A stretch of 64,000 nt of DNA, from the NCBI GenBank assembly GCA_021801255.1, contig JAJYYH010000009.1, positions 62,001 to 126,000 of the forward strand. Direction: 5' to 3'. Under the pieces are notes generated by a model, which saw nothing but the letters and a program-made list of their open reading frames with translations, searched no databases and was not told where the DNA came from. Below, one piece after another: positions 7,944 through 16,055 of the stretch. Position numbers and translations under genes: made by a program. This stretch comes from Pseudomonadota bacterium (GTDB taxonomy: Bacteria; Pseudomonadota; Alphaproteobacteria; Acetobacterales; Acetobacteraceae). Position 1 is the stretch's first letter, and each line of letters starts with the position of its first letter.

Positions 7944-9013
7944 ACGGCGCTTTCCACCCGCGCCGCGAGTGCCGCGCCGACCTCGGTTGTGCTGGCGCTG
8001 CCGCCGAGATCGCGGGTGCGCGGGCCGCCATCCTGGAGCAGGGCGGCGATCGCCGCCTCGATCGCCGCCGCCGCCGCCGTCTCGCCGAGATGGCTGAGCA
8101 TCATCGCGCCCGACCAGATCTGGCCGATCGGGTTGCAGATGCCCTGGCCCGCGATATCCGGCGCCGAGCCATGGACGGGCTCGAACATCGAGGGGTAGCG
8201 GCGTTCGGGGTTGATATTGGCGCTCGGCGCGATGCCGATCGAGCCGGCGACGGCGGGGCCGAGATCGCTCAGGATGTCGCCGAACAAATTCGACCCCACC
8301 ACCACGTCGAACCAGTCGGGGTGCTGGACGAAATGGGCGCAGAGAATGTCGATATGGAACTGGTTGGTTTCGACATCGGGATAGGTTTTCGCCATCAACG
8401 CAAAACGCTCGTCCCAGTAGGGCATGGTGAAGGTGATGCCGTTCGATTTGGTCGCCGAGGTGAGGCGCTTGCGCTGGCGCTTTTGTGCCAGTTCGAAGGC
8501 GTAGCGGAGCACGCGATCGACGCCGTGGCGGGTGAAGAGGGTTTCCTGCATGACGCATTCGCGTTCGGTGCCCGCGAAGGCGCGCCCGCCGATATCGGAA
8601 TATTCGCCCTCGGTGTTTTCGCGGACGACGATGAAGTCGATCTCCTCCGGGCGGCGCCCGGCGAGCGGCGAGGGGACGCCGGGCATCAGGCGGCAGGGGC
8701 GGAGATTGACGTATTGGTCGAAGCCCCGGCGGAGCGGGATGAGCAGGCCCCAGAGCGAGACATGGTCGGGCACGCCGGGCCAGCCGACGGCACCGAGAAA
8801 AATCGCATCCGTGCTCCCGAGCCGCGCCAGGCCATCGGGCGGCATCATCGCCCCCGTGCGGAGATAGGTCTCGCAGGACCAGTCATGGGGCTCGAAGGCG
8901 AGGCTAAAACCGAAGCGCCGCGCCGCCGTCTCCAGCACGCGAATCCCCTCGGGCACCGTCTCCTTGCCGATGCCATCGCCGGGAATAACCGCGATACGAT
9001 AGTGCCGCGCCAT
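7940..9013 (-). CDS. ttuC: Tartrate/D-malate dehydrogenase family (isopropylmalate dehydrogenase-like)
   Basis: 357 residues, ATG at 9013 with a strong GGGGGAG site. The beta-decarboxylating dehydrogenase fold is clear: IAVIPGDGIGKETV at the N-terminus, VVRENTEGEYSDIGG, KSNGITF, FDVVVGSNLFGDILSDLG, and EPVHGSAPDIAGQGICNP near the C-terminus. The LWGLLIPLRRGFDQYVNLRP segment and the overall length fit the TtuC/DmlA group that oxidises tartrate or D-malate with NAD+ and Mn2+, rather than LeuB or Icd. It forms a two-gene operon with the MFS carrier and is divergent from pyrE, 126 bp away. Choice between tartrate and D-malate cannot be made from sequence. Confidence 0.85.
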   Translation of the reverse strand: MARHYRIAVIPGDGIGKETVPEGIRVLETAARRFGFSLAFEPHDWSCETYLRTGAMMPPDGLARLGSTDAIFLGAVGWPGVPDHVSLWGLLIPLRRGFDQYVNLRPCRLMPGVPSPLAGRRPEEIDFIVVRENTEGEYSDIGGRAFAGTERECVMQETLFTRHGVDRVLRYAFELAQKRQRKRLTSATKSNGITFTMPYWDERFALMAKTYPDVETNQFHIDILCAHFVQHPDWFDVVVGSNLFGDILSDLGPAVAGSIGIAPSANINPERRYPSMFEPVHGSAPDIAGQGICNPIGQIWSGAMMLSHLGETAAAAAIEAAIAALLQDGGPRTRDLGGSASTTEVGAALAARVESAV

Positions 9014-9139
9014 GGTTTTTCTCCCCCATCCCCACACCGCGCCAGGGTGGGGGCAGGGCGCGCCCTCGTCAATCGCCGGCGATGGACGAGGCCGGACGAT
9101 GCCGCTAAGCAGCGGGGCGTGATGGAGGGGGCGAAGGCC

Positions 9140-9853
9140 ATGATCGAGACGACGGCATGGGACCGCGATGCGGCGCTGACCACGGCGCGCATTCTGCTGG
9201 AGATCGGGGCGGTCAATTTTCGCCCCGAGGAGCCCTATACCCTGACCTCGGGCTGGAAATCGCCGGTCTATATCGATTGCCGGAAAATCATTTTTTTCCC
9301 CCGCGCGCGAGCGAAAATCTGCGCCCTCGCGGTGGAGAAAATCAACCGCCATGTCGGCTACGAGAGCATCGAGGCGGTGGTGGGCGGCGAGACGGCGGGC
9401 ATTCCCTTCGCCGCCTGGATCGCCGATCGCATGCTCGCGCCGATGGCCTATGTCCGGAAAAAACCCAAGGGTTTCGGGCGCAACGCGCTGATCGAGGGCT
9501 CGGTGCCGACGGGCATGCGGACGCTTCTGGTCGAGGATCTGACCACCGATGGGCAATCAAAAATCCGCTTCGCCCACGCCCTGCGCGAAGCCGGCGCGCT
9601 CGTCGAGCACGCTTTCGTGGTGTTTTTCTATGGCGTTTTTCCCGGCAGTTTGCAGACGCTTGCGGCAATGGGCGTCACGCTGCACCATCTCTGCACGTGG
9701 TGGGACGTGCTGGAGGCGTGTCGTGATGGTTCCGCTTTCCCCGAGGAGCAGCTCGCCGCGGTGCGGCGCTTTCTCGACGACCCCGTCGCCTGGTCGGAAG
9801 CCCATGGGGGCGTCGCCAGCGCCGAGGAAGCGGCGCGGGAGAAAAAGGGGTGA
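9140..9853 (+). CDS. pyrE: Orotate phosphoribosyltransferase
   Basis: 237 residues. ATG at 9140 is chosen because GGAGGGG lies 9 nt upstream; the in-frame ATG at 9122 has no such site. It transfers orotate onto PRPP to give OMP in pyrimidine synthesis. Diagnostic segments are YTLTSGWKSPVYIDCR, VVGGETAGIPFAAW, YVRKKPKGFG, and the PRPP loop LLVEDLTTDGQSK. The C-terminal ~30 residues are a charged extension. Monocistronic. Confidence 0.93.
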   Translation: MIETTAWDRDAALTTARILLEIGAVNFRPEEPYTLTSGWKSPVYIDCRKIIFFPRARAKICALAVEKINRHVGYESIEAVVGGETAGIPFAAWIADRMLAPMAYVRKKPKGFGRNALIEGSVPTGMRTLLVEDLTTDGQSKIRFAHALREAGALVEHAFVVFFYGVFPGSLQTLAAMGVTLHHLCTWWDVLEACRDGSAFPEEQLAAVRRFLDDPVAWSEAHGGVASAEEAAREKKG

Positions 9854-10089
9854 GCGGCTTTTAGGGGCTTGGCGAAACGCCGGGCAGAGTTACTGACCAC
9901 GCTGCCCTCGTCCCATGGGGGCCCGCTCGGGCCAGTGGCCCCAGACCCGTATCATGGGAAGGCGCGTCAAGCCCAAATCCGCGATCGTGCCGAGACCGCC
10001 CGGCCGATCAATTCTCCTGACATCCGCGCCCCGCTCACCCCCGATACCCCAATCTTGCGGCAGTCCCGGATCGGCCAGTGGATGGCGTT
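9854..10089. other. Non-coding gap with a GC-rich palindrome
   Basis: No credible gene. Around 9903-9965 there is a GC-rich imperfect palindrome (GGGCCCGCTCGGGCC, then GTGGCCCCAGACCC) resembling the repeat at 20988-21045. It sits between the convergent ends of pyrE and the beta-helix gene. Confidence 0.5.
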
Positions 10090-11115
10090 CTAGCGCACGG
10101 TGCCGGGGCCTTCGAGGGGGGTGATGTCGCCCTTGAGGGTGTTGTTTTGCAGCAGCGCGGGAGTGGATGAGAGGTTGCGCACGAACACGGTGCGGGTGGG
10201 GACGTCGTTCGTGAAGTGATTGCCGGTGATCGTGATATTGCCGCCGGGGTGGGTGATGCCTTCCTCGCCGATGCTGATCGCGATGCCTGGGTTATCGGAG
10301 TGGGGCCCTTTTTCGAGCTGGTTGTTCTTGAGGATCAGCGTGCCGCCGTTTGGCACATCGACAAGATAGCTTGCCGTGCCGGTTGGTCCGTCGGCGATGT
10401 CATTGTCGATCAGTTCGGTGACAGCGGCGCGGGATTTCACGTGATGCCCGATATGGGTATCAATGAAATGCGAGCGAAGAATGGTGAGTTTCGCGAGATC
10501 GTTGACATAGACGCCATGCGCGCAGACCGGGGCGCAGATGCCATTGCCGCGGAACAAGCTGTCTTCGATGCGGATCGTGCCTTGCGGTGCGGGGGCAGCG
10601 AGAATGCCGTTTTCATTGTCGATGAAGCGCATGGCGCGAAGCGTGAGATTGCCGCCCTCGGCGCGGATGCCGGCGCCATTATGCTCGGGCGAACGCGCGT
10701 GTTCGAGGGTGAGCCGGGCAATCGTGATATCGCGCCCGGTGGTGACGAAAATCGCCTTGCCCTGACAGATCCGATCGCTGATCACCACCCCCGGCCCGGT
10801 GCCGGTAATCGTTAACCGATCGGCGTGCCAGACGGCGCAATCGTGATAGGTGGCGGGTGCGATCTCGATGCGGTCGCCGGGAGCCGCGATCGCCGCCGCC
10901 GCGCTGGGCGCGCGCAAGGCTTGTCCCGGCCCGACGCTGAGCGTGCGCGCCGCCAGCGGCGCGGTCACCAAGCACGTCAGAAACAGCACGAGGAGGAGCG
11001 GGGGTGCCGGGGAGCCTTGCTTTTTCGTATCAAGTTTAGGAAATAATTCTCTAGTGTCGTTTTTAACCTTGCTCTGGCATACCGCAGCGCGGCGGATTTT
11101 TGAGAGGAATGCCAT
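10090..11115 (-). CDS. Exported right-handed parallel beta-helix protein
   Basis: About 341 residues if the ATG at 11115 is used. A hydrophobic export segment (LLLVLFLTCLVTAPLAA) lies at about residues 41-57, giving an unusually long leader, so the true start is uncertain; no other in-frame ATG precedes the signal. The mature part is a beta-helix ladder rich in Asn, Gly, Ile and Leu (RDITIARLTLEHA, GTLILKNNQLE, GNITITGNHF), the fold of pectate lyase-like and NosD/CASH proteins. Several cysteines may form disulfides. It lies divergently 18 bp from the sugar-nucleotide cluster, suggesting a role in surface polysaccharide processing. No catalytic residues could be assigned. The A+T-rich stretch at 11025-11105 may hold promoters. 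Confidence 0.75.
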   Translation of the reverse strand: MAFLSKIRRAAVCQSKVKNDTRELFPKLDTKKQGSPAPPLLLVLFLTCLVTAPLAARTLSVGPGQALRAPSAAAAIAAPGDRIEIAPATYHDCAVWHADRLTITGTGPGVVISDRICQGKAIFVTTGRDITIARLTLEHARSPEHNGAGIRAEGGNLTLRAMRFIDNENGILAAPAPQGTIRIEDSLFRGNGICAPVCAHGVYVNDLAKLTILRSHFIDTHIGHHVKSRAAVTELIDNDIADGPTGTASYLVDVPNGGTLILKNNQLEKGPHSDNPGIAISIGEEGITHPGGNITITGNHFTNDVPTRTVFVRNLSSTPALLQNNTLKGDITPLEGPGTVR

Positions 11116-11133
11116 GGCCGAGGGGATGACAGG

Positions 11134-13236
11134 GTGAGGCGGGTTTGTCTGGTCGGCGCCGGCTTCATCGCGCGTGCCCATGGAGCGGCGCTGCGCCGCA
11201 TCAAGGGCGTGACGCTTGCCGCCATTGTCGATCCCAACGAGGACGCGGCCCGGCGCCTGGCAGGCGAGTGGGGCGGGGGCAGGGTGTTCGGCTCCATCGC
11301 GGCGGCGCTCGAAGCGGACGGTTTCGACTGCGCCCATGTCCTGGTGCCGCCACCGCTGCATCACCGCGTGGCTTTGCCCCTGATCGCGGCGGGGAAGGCG
11401 GTGCTTCTGGAAAAACCCATGGCGGCGGATGCCGCCCAGTGCGCCGAGCTGATCGCCGCGGCCGAGGCCCGCGGCGTCATCATCGGGGTCAATCAGAATT
11501 TCGTTCATCATCCGGCTTTCGTGCGGTTGCGTGAAGCGTTGGCGAGAGGCGTTATCGGACGTGGGCGGTTCGTCTCCTGCATCTATAACGTGCCGCTGCG
11601 CCAGCTCGCGGCCGGGCAGCTCGGCCATTGGATGTTCAATTCTCCGGGCAATCTGCTGCTGGAACAAGCGGTCCATCCGCTCTCGCAGATCAGGGCGCTG
11701 GCCGGGCCGATTACCAGCGTCGCCCCCCTCGCCGATGCCGCGCTTGAGATTGCCCCTGGCCTGGATTTCTATCCCTCGCTCACTCTCTCGCTCCGTGCCG
11801 AGCGCATGCCGGCGCAGTTGCGCTTTGCCGTCGGCCAGTCCTTTCCTTTCTGGCAGATCAGCGTGATCGGCGATGACGGGGTTTTGACCGCCGACATCCT
11901 CGCCAACCGTTTTTTTATCCATGGCCGAACGAAATGGCTCGAAGCGCTCGACGGCGCGCTCTCCGCCTGGCGCACGGGAGGGGCGATTCTGCGCGATGGC
12001 ACGCGCAATCTCATCGACTATGCGCTTTCGACGCTCCGCCTCAAGCCGCCGAGCGATGCTTTTTCGCGCAGCATGGCAAGCACGATCGCGGCGTTTTATC
12101 AGGCGCTCGACAAAGGAAATGCCCCCGAGCTGGACGGCGAGTTCGGCGCCGAACTCGTCTCGCTTTCGGAAAAGATCGCCGCTCTCGCCTTTCCGCCCGC
12201 TTCATCCCCGCCCGCGCCTTCCGTGATACGCGGGGTTGCGGCGCCCGAGATCGCCGTGCTCGGCGGCACCGGCTTCATCGGCCGGCATCTGGTGCGGAAG
12301 CTGGTCGAGGCGGGCAAGCATGTCGTGGTGATGGCGCGGGGCCTGCGCAACCTGCCCGCCATTTTCCACGATCCCCATGTTGCGCTTCATCCCGGCGATA
12401 TCCGCGATCGGGCGGCCGTCGCGGCGGCGATCGGCGAGGCGCGGGTGGTGGTCAATCTCGCCCATGGCGGGGCGTCGGGTTCGTGGGAAGAGATCCGCCG
12501 CGCCATGGTCGGCGGCGCCGAGACGGTGGCGCGGGTGTGTCTGGAAAAAAGCGTCCACCGGCTGGTCCATGTCGGCTCGATCGCCTCGCTCTATCTCGGC
12601 CCGCAAGCCTCTCCCGTCACCGGCGCGACGCCACCCGACCCCAAGCCCGAGGAGCGCGCCGATTACGCCCGCGCCAAGGCGCTCTGCGATCGGATGCTGC
12701 TTGATCTCCACGCGCGCGAGGGTCTTCCGGTTTGCATTCTCCGCCCCGGGCTGGTGGTCGGAGCGGGCAGCTCGCCCTTTCATAGCGGGCTTGGTTTTTA
12801 TAACAACGAGCAGCACTGCATCGGCTGGAATGAGGGACGCAATCCGCTGCCTTTCGTGCTGGTCGAGGATGTCGCGCAAGCCATCATGCTCGCCTGCGCG
12901 GCGGAGGGCATCAACGGGCACTGCTATAATCTGGTTGGCGATGTGCAACTCTCCGCGCGCGATTATATCGCGCTTCTCGCTGAGGCGCTCGGGCGGCCGC
13001 CGCGCTTTCATCCGCAATCGGCGCGGCGTTTGTGGCCGCGGGAATATGGCAAATGGCTGATCAAGCGGCTCGGTGGCCGCCACGCCGCGCCGCCCTCGTT
13101 CCGCGATCTTCTCTCGCGCGGCCTCCTCGCCCGATTCGATTGCAGCGACGCCAAGCGCGACCTCGGCTGGCACCCGGTCGGGGATCGCGCGGGGTTTTTC
13201 GCCGATGCCCTCGCCGTGCACGCGCCGCCCGCATGA
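11134..13236 (+). CDS. Fusion of Gfo/Idh/MocA oxidoreductase and NAD-dependent epimerase/dehydratase
   Basis: 700 residues from a GTG start with an AGGGGA site. Residues 1-350 form a Gfo/Idh/MocA dehydrogenase: RRVCLVGAGFIARAHGAAL nucleotide-binding loop and LLEKPMAAD around the catalytic lysine. Residues ~370-700 form an extended short-chain dehydrogenase/epimerase: VLGGTGFIGRHLV loop, VGSIASLYLG, and the YxxxK motif in DYARAKA. Both halves look intact, so this should be a bifunctional sugar-nucleotide enzyme. It overlaps the glycosyltransferase gene by ATGA and heads a three-gene glycan operon. The substrate is unknown. Confidence 0.88.
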   Translation: MRRVCLVGAGFIARAHGAALRRIKGVTLAAIVDPNEDAARRLAGEWGGGRVFGSIAAALEADGFDCAHVLVPPPLHHRVALPLIAAGKAVLLEKPMAADAAQCAELIAAAEARGVIIGVNQNFVHHPAFVRLREALARGVIGRGRFVSCIYNVPLRQLAAGQLGHWMFNSPGNLLLEQAVHPLSQIRALAGPITSVAPLADAALEIAPGLDFYPSLTLSLRAERMPAQLRFAVGQSFPFWQISVIGDDGVLTADILANRFFIHGRTKWLEALDGALSAWRTGGAILRDGTRNLIDYALSTLRLKPPSDAFSRSMASTIAAFYQALDKGNAPELDGEFGAELVSLSEKIAALAFPPASSPPAPSVIRGVAAPEIAVLGGTGFIGRHLVRKLVEAGKHVVVMARGLRNLPAIFHDPHVALHPGDIRDRAAVAAAIGEARVVVNLAHGGASGSWEEIRRAMVGGAETVARVCLEKSVHRLVHVGSIASLYLGPQASPVTGATPPDPKPEERADYARAKALCDRMLLDLHAREGLPVCILRPGLVVGAGSSPFHSGLGFYNNEQHCIGWNEGRNPLPFVLVEDVAQAIMLACAAEGINGHCYNLVGDVQLSARDYIALLAEALGRPPRFHPQSARRLWPREYGKWLIKRLGGRHAAPPSFRDLLSRGLLARFDCSDAKRDLGWHPVGDRAGFFADALAVHAPPA

Positions 13237-14366
13237 GCGGAAAGGCGCCGCCCTTGCTGCTGCATGTTTTTTCGACCTTCGCGACCGGCGGGGCGCAGAT
13301 GCGCTTTTGCGCGATCGCCCATCATTTCGGCCCGGCCTATCGCCACGCCATCATCGCCATGGACGGCAACACCACATGCCGCGCCCGGCTCGCGCCCACG
13401 CTCGATGTCCTATTCCCCGAAACCCCGCTCCGCAAAGGCGAAACGCTCGGCAATCTCCGCCGCATCCGCGCCGTGCTTAAACAACTTCGCCCCGATCTGC
13501 TGATCACCAGCAATTGGGGCAGCATCGAATGGGCGATGGCCAATGCGGTTTTTCCCCTGGTTCCGCATTTGCACATGGAAGACGGCTTCGGCCCCGAGGA
13601 GCGCACTCGCCAGATCCCGCGTCGGGTCTGGCTGCGGCGATGGAGCCTGCGCCATAGCACGGTGATGCTGCCGTCGCGCACGCTGTGGCGGATCGCCACC
13701 GAGATCTGGCGGCTCGACCCGCGTCGGCTCCGCTATATCCCGAACGGCGTCGCTCTTGCGCGTTTCGCCACGCCCCCCGGCACACAGCCGCCCTGGGCGG
13801 GGAAGGGGCTGGTGGTTGGCACGGTCGCCGCCTTGCGCGCGGAAAAAAATATCGCCCGCCTGCTCGAGGCTTTCCGCCGTCTCGAGGAAAATGCCTGTCT
13901 GGTGATCGTCGGCGATGGACCGGAACGCGCGGCGCTTGAAGCGCGCGCGCAAACGCTCGGCCTTGCGGCGCGGGTGTATTTCACGGGCCATATCGCCGAT
14001 CCGGCGCCGCTTTATCGCTTCTTCGACGTTTTTGCCCTCTCCTCCGATACCGAACAGATGCCGCTTTCGGTGCTTGAGGCGATGGCCGCGGGATGCGCCG
14101 TCGCGGCGTGCGATGTCGGCGATGTGCGGATCATGCTGGCCCCTGCTAACCAGGAATTCATCGCCCTTTGCGATGATGAATCGCTGGGTCGGGCGCTCGC
14201 GCGGCTGCTCGCCGATCGGGCGCGACGGATGGTGATCGGTGCGGCGAATCGCGCCAAGGCCGAGGCCGAATATGACGAAGACGTGATGTTTCGCGCCTAT
14301 GCTGATTTGTTTGCCGAACTCGGCGCGGCGAGGCATGAAGGGACGGGAAGGAGCAGGTTGTTTTGA
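13233..14366 (+). CDS. Glycosyltransferase family 4
   Basis: 377 residues, starting inside the stop of the fusion gene (ATGA). GT-B fold: N-terminal HVFSTFATGGAQMRF, then RYIPNGVALARF, the C-terminal domain start GLVVGTVAALRAEKNIARLLEAF, VIVGDGPERAALE, and the nucleotide-sugar E-x7-E region EQMPLSVLEAMAAGCAVA. It would transfer a sugar from a nucleotide donor during surface polysaccharide assembly. The acceptor and donor are unknown. Confidence 0.9.
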   Translation: MSGKAPPLLLHVFSTFATGGAQMRFCAIAHHFGPAYRHAIIAMDGNTTCRARLAPTLDVLFPETPLRKGETLGNLRRIRAVLKQLRPDLLITSNWGSIEWAMANAVFPLVPHLHMEDGFGPEERTRQIPRRVWLRRWSLRHSTVMLPSRTLWRIATEIWRLDPRRLRYIPNGVALARFATPPGTQPPWAGKGLVVGTVAALRAEKNIARLLEAFRRLEENACLVIVGDGPERAALEARAQTLGLAARVYFTGHIADPAPLYRFFDVFALSSDTEQMPLSVLEAMAAGCAVAACDVGDVRIMLAPANQEFIALCDDESLGRALARLLADRARRMVIGAANRAKAEAEYDEDVMFRAYADLFAELGAARHEGTGRSRLF

Positions 14367-15325
14367 AGAAAAAATTCCTTATCACCGGCGGCGCCGGCTT
14401 CATCGGCTCACATCTCGTCGAGGCGCTGCTTGATGCTGGGCATGTGGCCGTGGTGCTCGATGATCTCTCCACCGGCAAGCGCGCCAATCTGCCCCACGAG
14501 GTCGCGTTCCACCATGCCTCGATCACCGATCCGCAGGCCGTGCGCGCCGCACTCGCCGGGGCGGATGGCTGCTTCCACCTCGCCGCCATTGCCTCGGTCG
14601 CGCGCGCGAGCAAGGAGTGGTTCACCACGCACCAGACCAATCTCGGCGGCTTGATCGTGCTGTTTGAGGCGATCCGCGCCATGCCCGTCCCGATCCCGGT
14701 GGTTTATGCTTCTTCGGCCGCGGTTTATGGCGATCGCGCGGCGCAGCCGATTACCGAGGGCGCCGCCAAATACCCGCTTTCCGCCTATGGCGCGGACAAA
14801 CTCGGCTGCGAATCGCATGCCCGCGTCGCGAGCCATGTGCATGGGATCCCAACCATGGGGTTGCGCTTTTTCAATGTCTATGGGCCGCGCCAGGATCCCG
14901 GATCGCCCTATTCCGGGGTGATTTCCATCTTTTGCGAGCGCATCCTCGGCGGTACGCCGGTGGCAATTTTCGGCGACGGCGGCCAAACCCGCGATTTCGT
15001 ATTCGTGGCCGATGTGGTGGCGGCACTTACCGCCGCGATGACCCATCTCATGGCGGGAACCATGAAAGATGCCCCGGTGTTCAATGTCTGTACCGGCAAA
15101 GCGACTTCGGTGCGCGATCTTGCCGCGATCATCGCCGAGTTGTGCGGCAGAGCGCCCGATTTGCGCTTTGCTCCAGCCCGCAAAGGCGAAATCCGCCATT
15201 CCTGCGGTGCCCCGGAAGCGGGGCGCGCGGCGCTCGGCCTTACCGCACCGGTGCCCTTGAAACAGGGGCTGGCGCGCGTGCTCGCCTGGCTCGATCAGGC
15301 CTCGGTCGGCGCCAGCAGCACCTGA
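14363..15325 (+). CDS. UDP-sugar 4-epimerase/dehydratase-like SDR protein
   Basis: 320 residues from a TTG start overlapping the previous stop (TTGA), with AAGGAG 9 nt upstream. Extended SDR: FLITGGAGFIGSHLVEALL loop, FHLAAIASV, YASSAAVYG, and the active-site YGADK. It resembles GalE and WbpP UDP-GlcNAc epimerases, and the RDFVFVADV segment fits. Last gene of the glycan operon. Its 3' end overlaps the convergent HisA-like gene by 31 bp. Confidence 0.88.
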   Translation: MKKKFLITGGAGFIGSHLVEALLDAGHVAVVLDDLSTGKRANLPHEVAFHHASITDPQAVRAALAGADGCFHLAAIASVARASKEWFTTHQTNLGGLIVLFEAIRAMPVPIPVVYASSAAVYGDRAAQPITEGAAKYPLSAYGADKLGCESHARVASHVHGIPTMGLRFFNVYGPRQDPGSPYSGVISIFCERILGGTPVAIFGDGGQTRDFVFVADVVAALTAAMTHLMAGTMKDAPVFNVCTGKATSVRDLAAIIAELCGRAPDLRFAPARKGEIRHSCGAPEAGRAALGLTAPVPLKQGLARVLAWLDQASVGASST

Positions 15326-16005
15326 AGCGCCTGGCGATCGAGCGCCCCGGAATGGAGCGCGCTCGCCACCAGTGCGCCCGCTATGCCCGCCGCCGCCAGT
15401 GCCGCAAGATCGTCGGCACCACGCACCCCACCCGCGGCGAAAACCTCCCGCGCACCGGCCCGCGCGCGGAGCGCCGCGAGGCGCTCGAAATCGGGGCCCG
15501 CACCCGCCCCGACGCGCGCCAGCGTCATCGCAATAACCCGCCCCGGCCACAGCGCCGGCGTTTCCAGAATGCCCGGCGGCCCAAGAAAGGTAGCGCCGCG
15601 AAAATCGAGCGACAGCACCACGCGCGGATGCGCCGAGAGGGCTTCGAGCACGGCCGTATCGCGCTGTGATTCGCTCCCGAGCACCAAGCTTCCCCGCGCG
15701 CGCGCCAGCCACATCTCGGCCCGCGCCGTCTCGGCCATGCCGTTATCGATCCAGAACTCGACCGAAGAAAAGGCATTGGCGAGCGCCTCAAGCAGCGCTA
15801 CATGCCCTTCGCCACCGGCGATCCCGTCAAGATCGGCAATATAGACACGGCGAAACGGGTAGAGCCGCAACAACCCGGCCAGCACGTCTTGCGGCGCGCT
15901 TCCCCGACAAAGCGGGGTTTCGATGGGGCGATATTGCGCGCGCTCGCCGCGCCTTGCATGCACGACCACGCCGCCCTTGAGATCGATCACCGGGATGAGA
16001 TCCAT
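15295..16005 (-). CDS. HisA-related (beta-alpha)8 barrel protein
   Basis: 236 residues. The HisA/HisF barrel is evident: IPVIDLKGGVVVHA with Asp8, VYIADLDGIAGGEGH, LSLDFRGATF with the second acidic residue, and the phosphate loops AAGGVRGADDL and VASALHSG. The sequence is too divergent to call the histidine enzyme, and no other his genes adjoin except the distant hisC. The neighbour across a 50-bp divergent gap is an MfnF-like gene. HisA-related proteins and MfnF-like proteins both occur in H4MPT/methanofuran gene islands of methylotrophs, so a cofactor role is my inference. The classical ProFAR isomerase remains possible. Confidence 0.75.
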   Translation of the reverse strand: MDLIPVIDLKGGVVVHARRGERAQYRPIETPLCRGSAPQDVLAGLLRLYPFRRVYIADLDGIAGGEGHVALLEALANAFSSVEFWIDNGMAETARAEMWLARARGSLVLGSESQRDTAVLEALSAHPRVVLSLDFRGATFLGPPGILETPALWPGRVIAMTLARVGAGAGPDFERLAALRARAGAREVFAAGGVRGADDLAALAAAGIAGALVASALHSGALDRQALQVLLAPTEA

Positions 16006-16055
16006 GCCCTATCCTCGCCGGCGGAAAGAAGGCGTCAAGTGTGGAGGGAAACGCG

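Noticed and set aside
8090-9139. Upstream part of the long frame that ends in pyrE
   Set aside because: It lies antisense to the dehydrogenase gene; pyrE homology begins only at about 9140.
15295-16005. True hisA of the histidine operon
   Set aside because: Not excluded, but the divergence and the MfnF-like neighbour made a firm hisA symbol unsafe.
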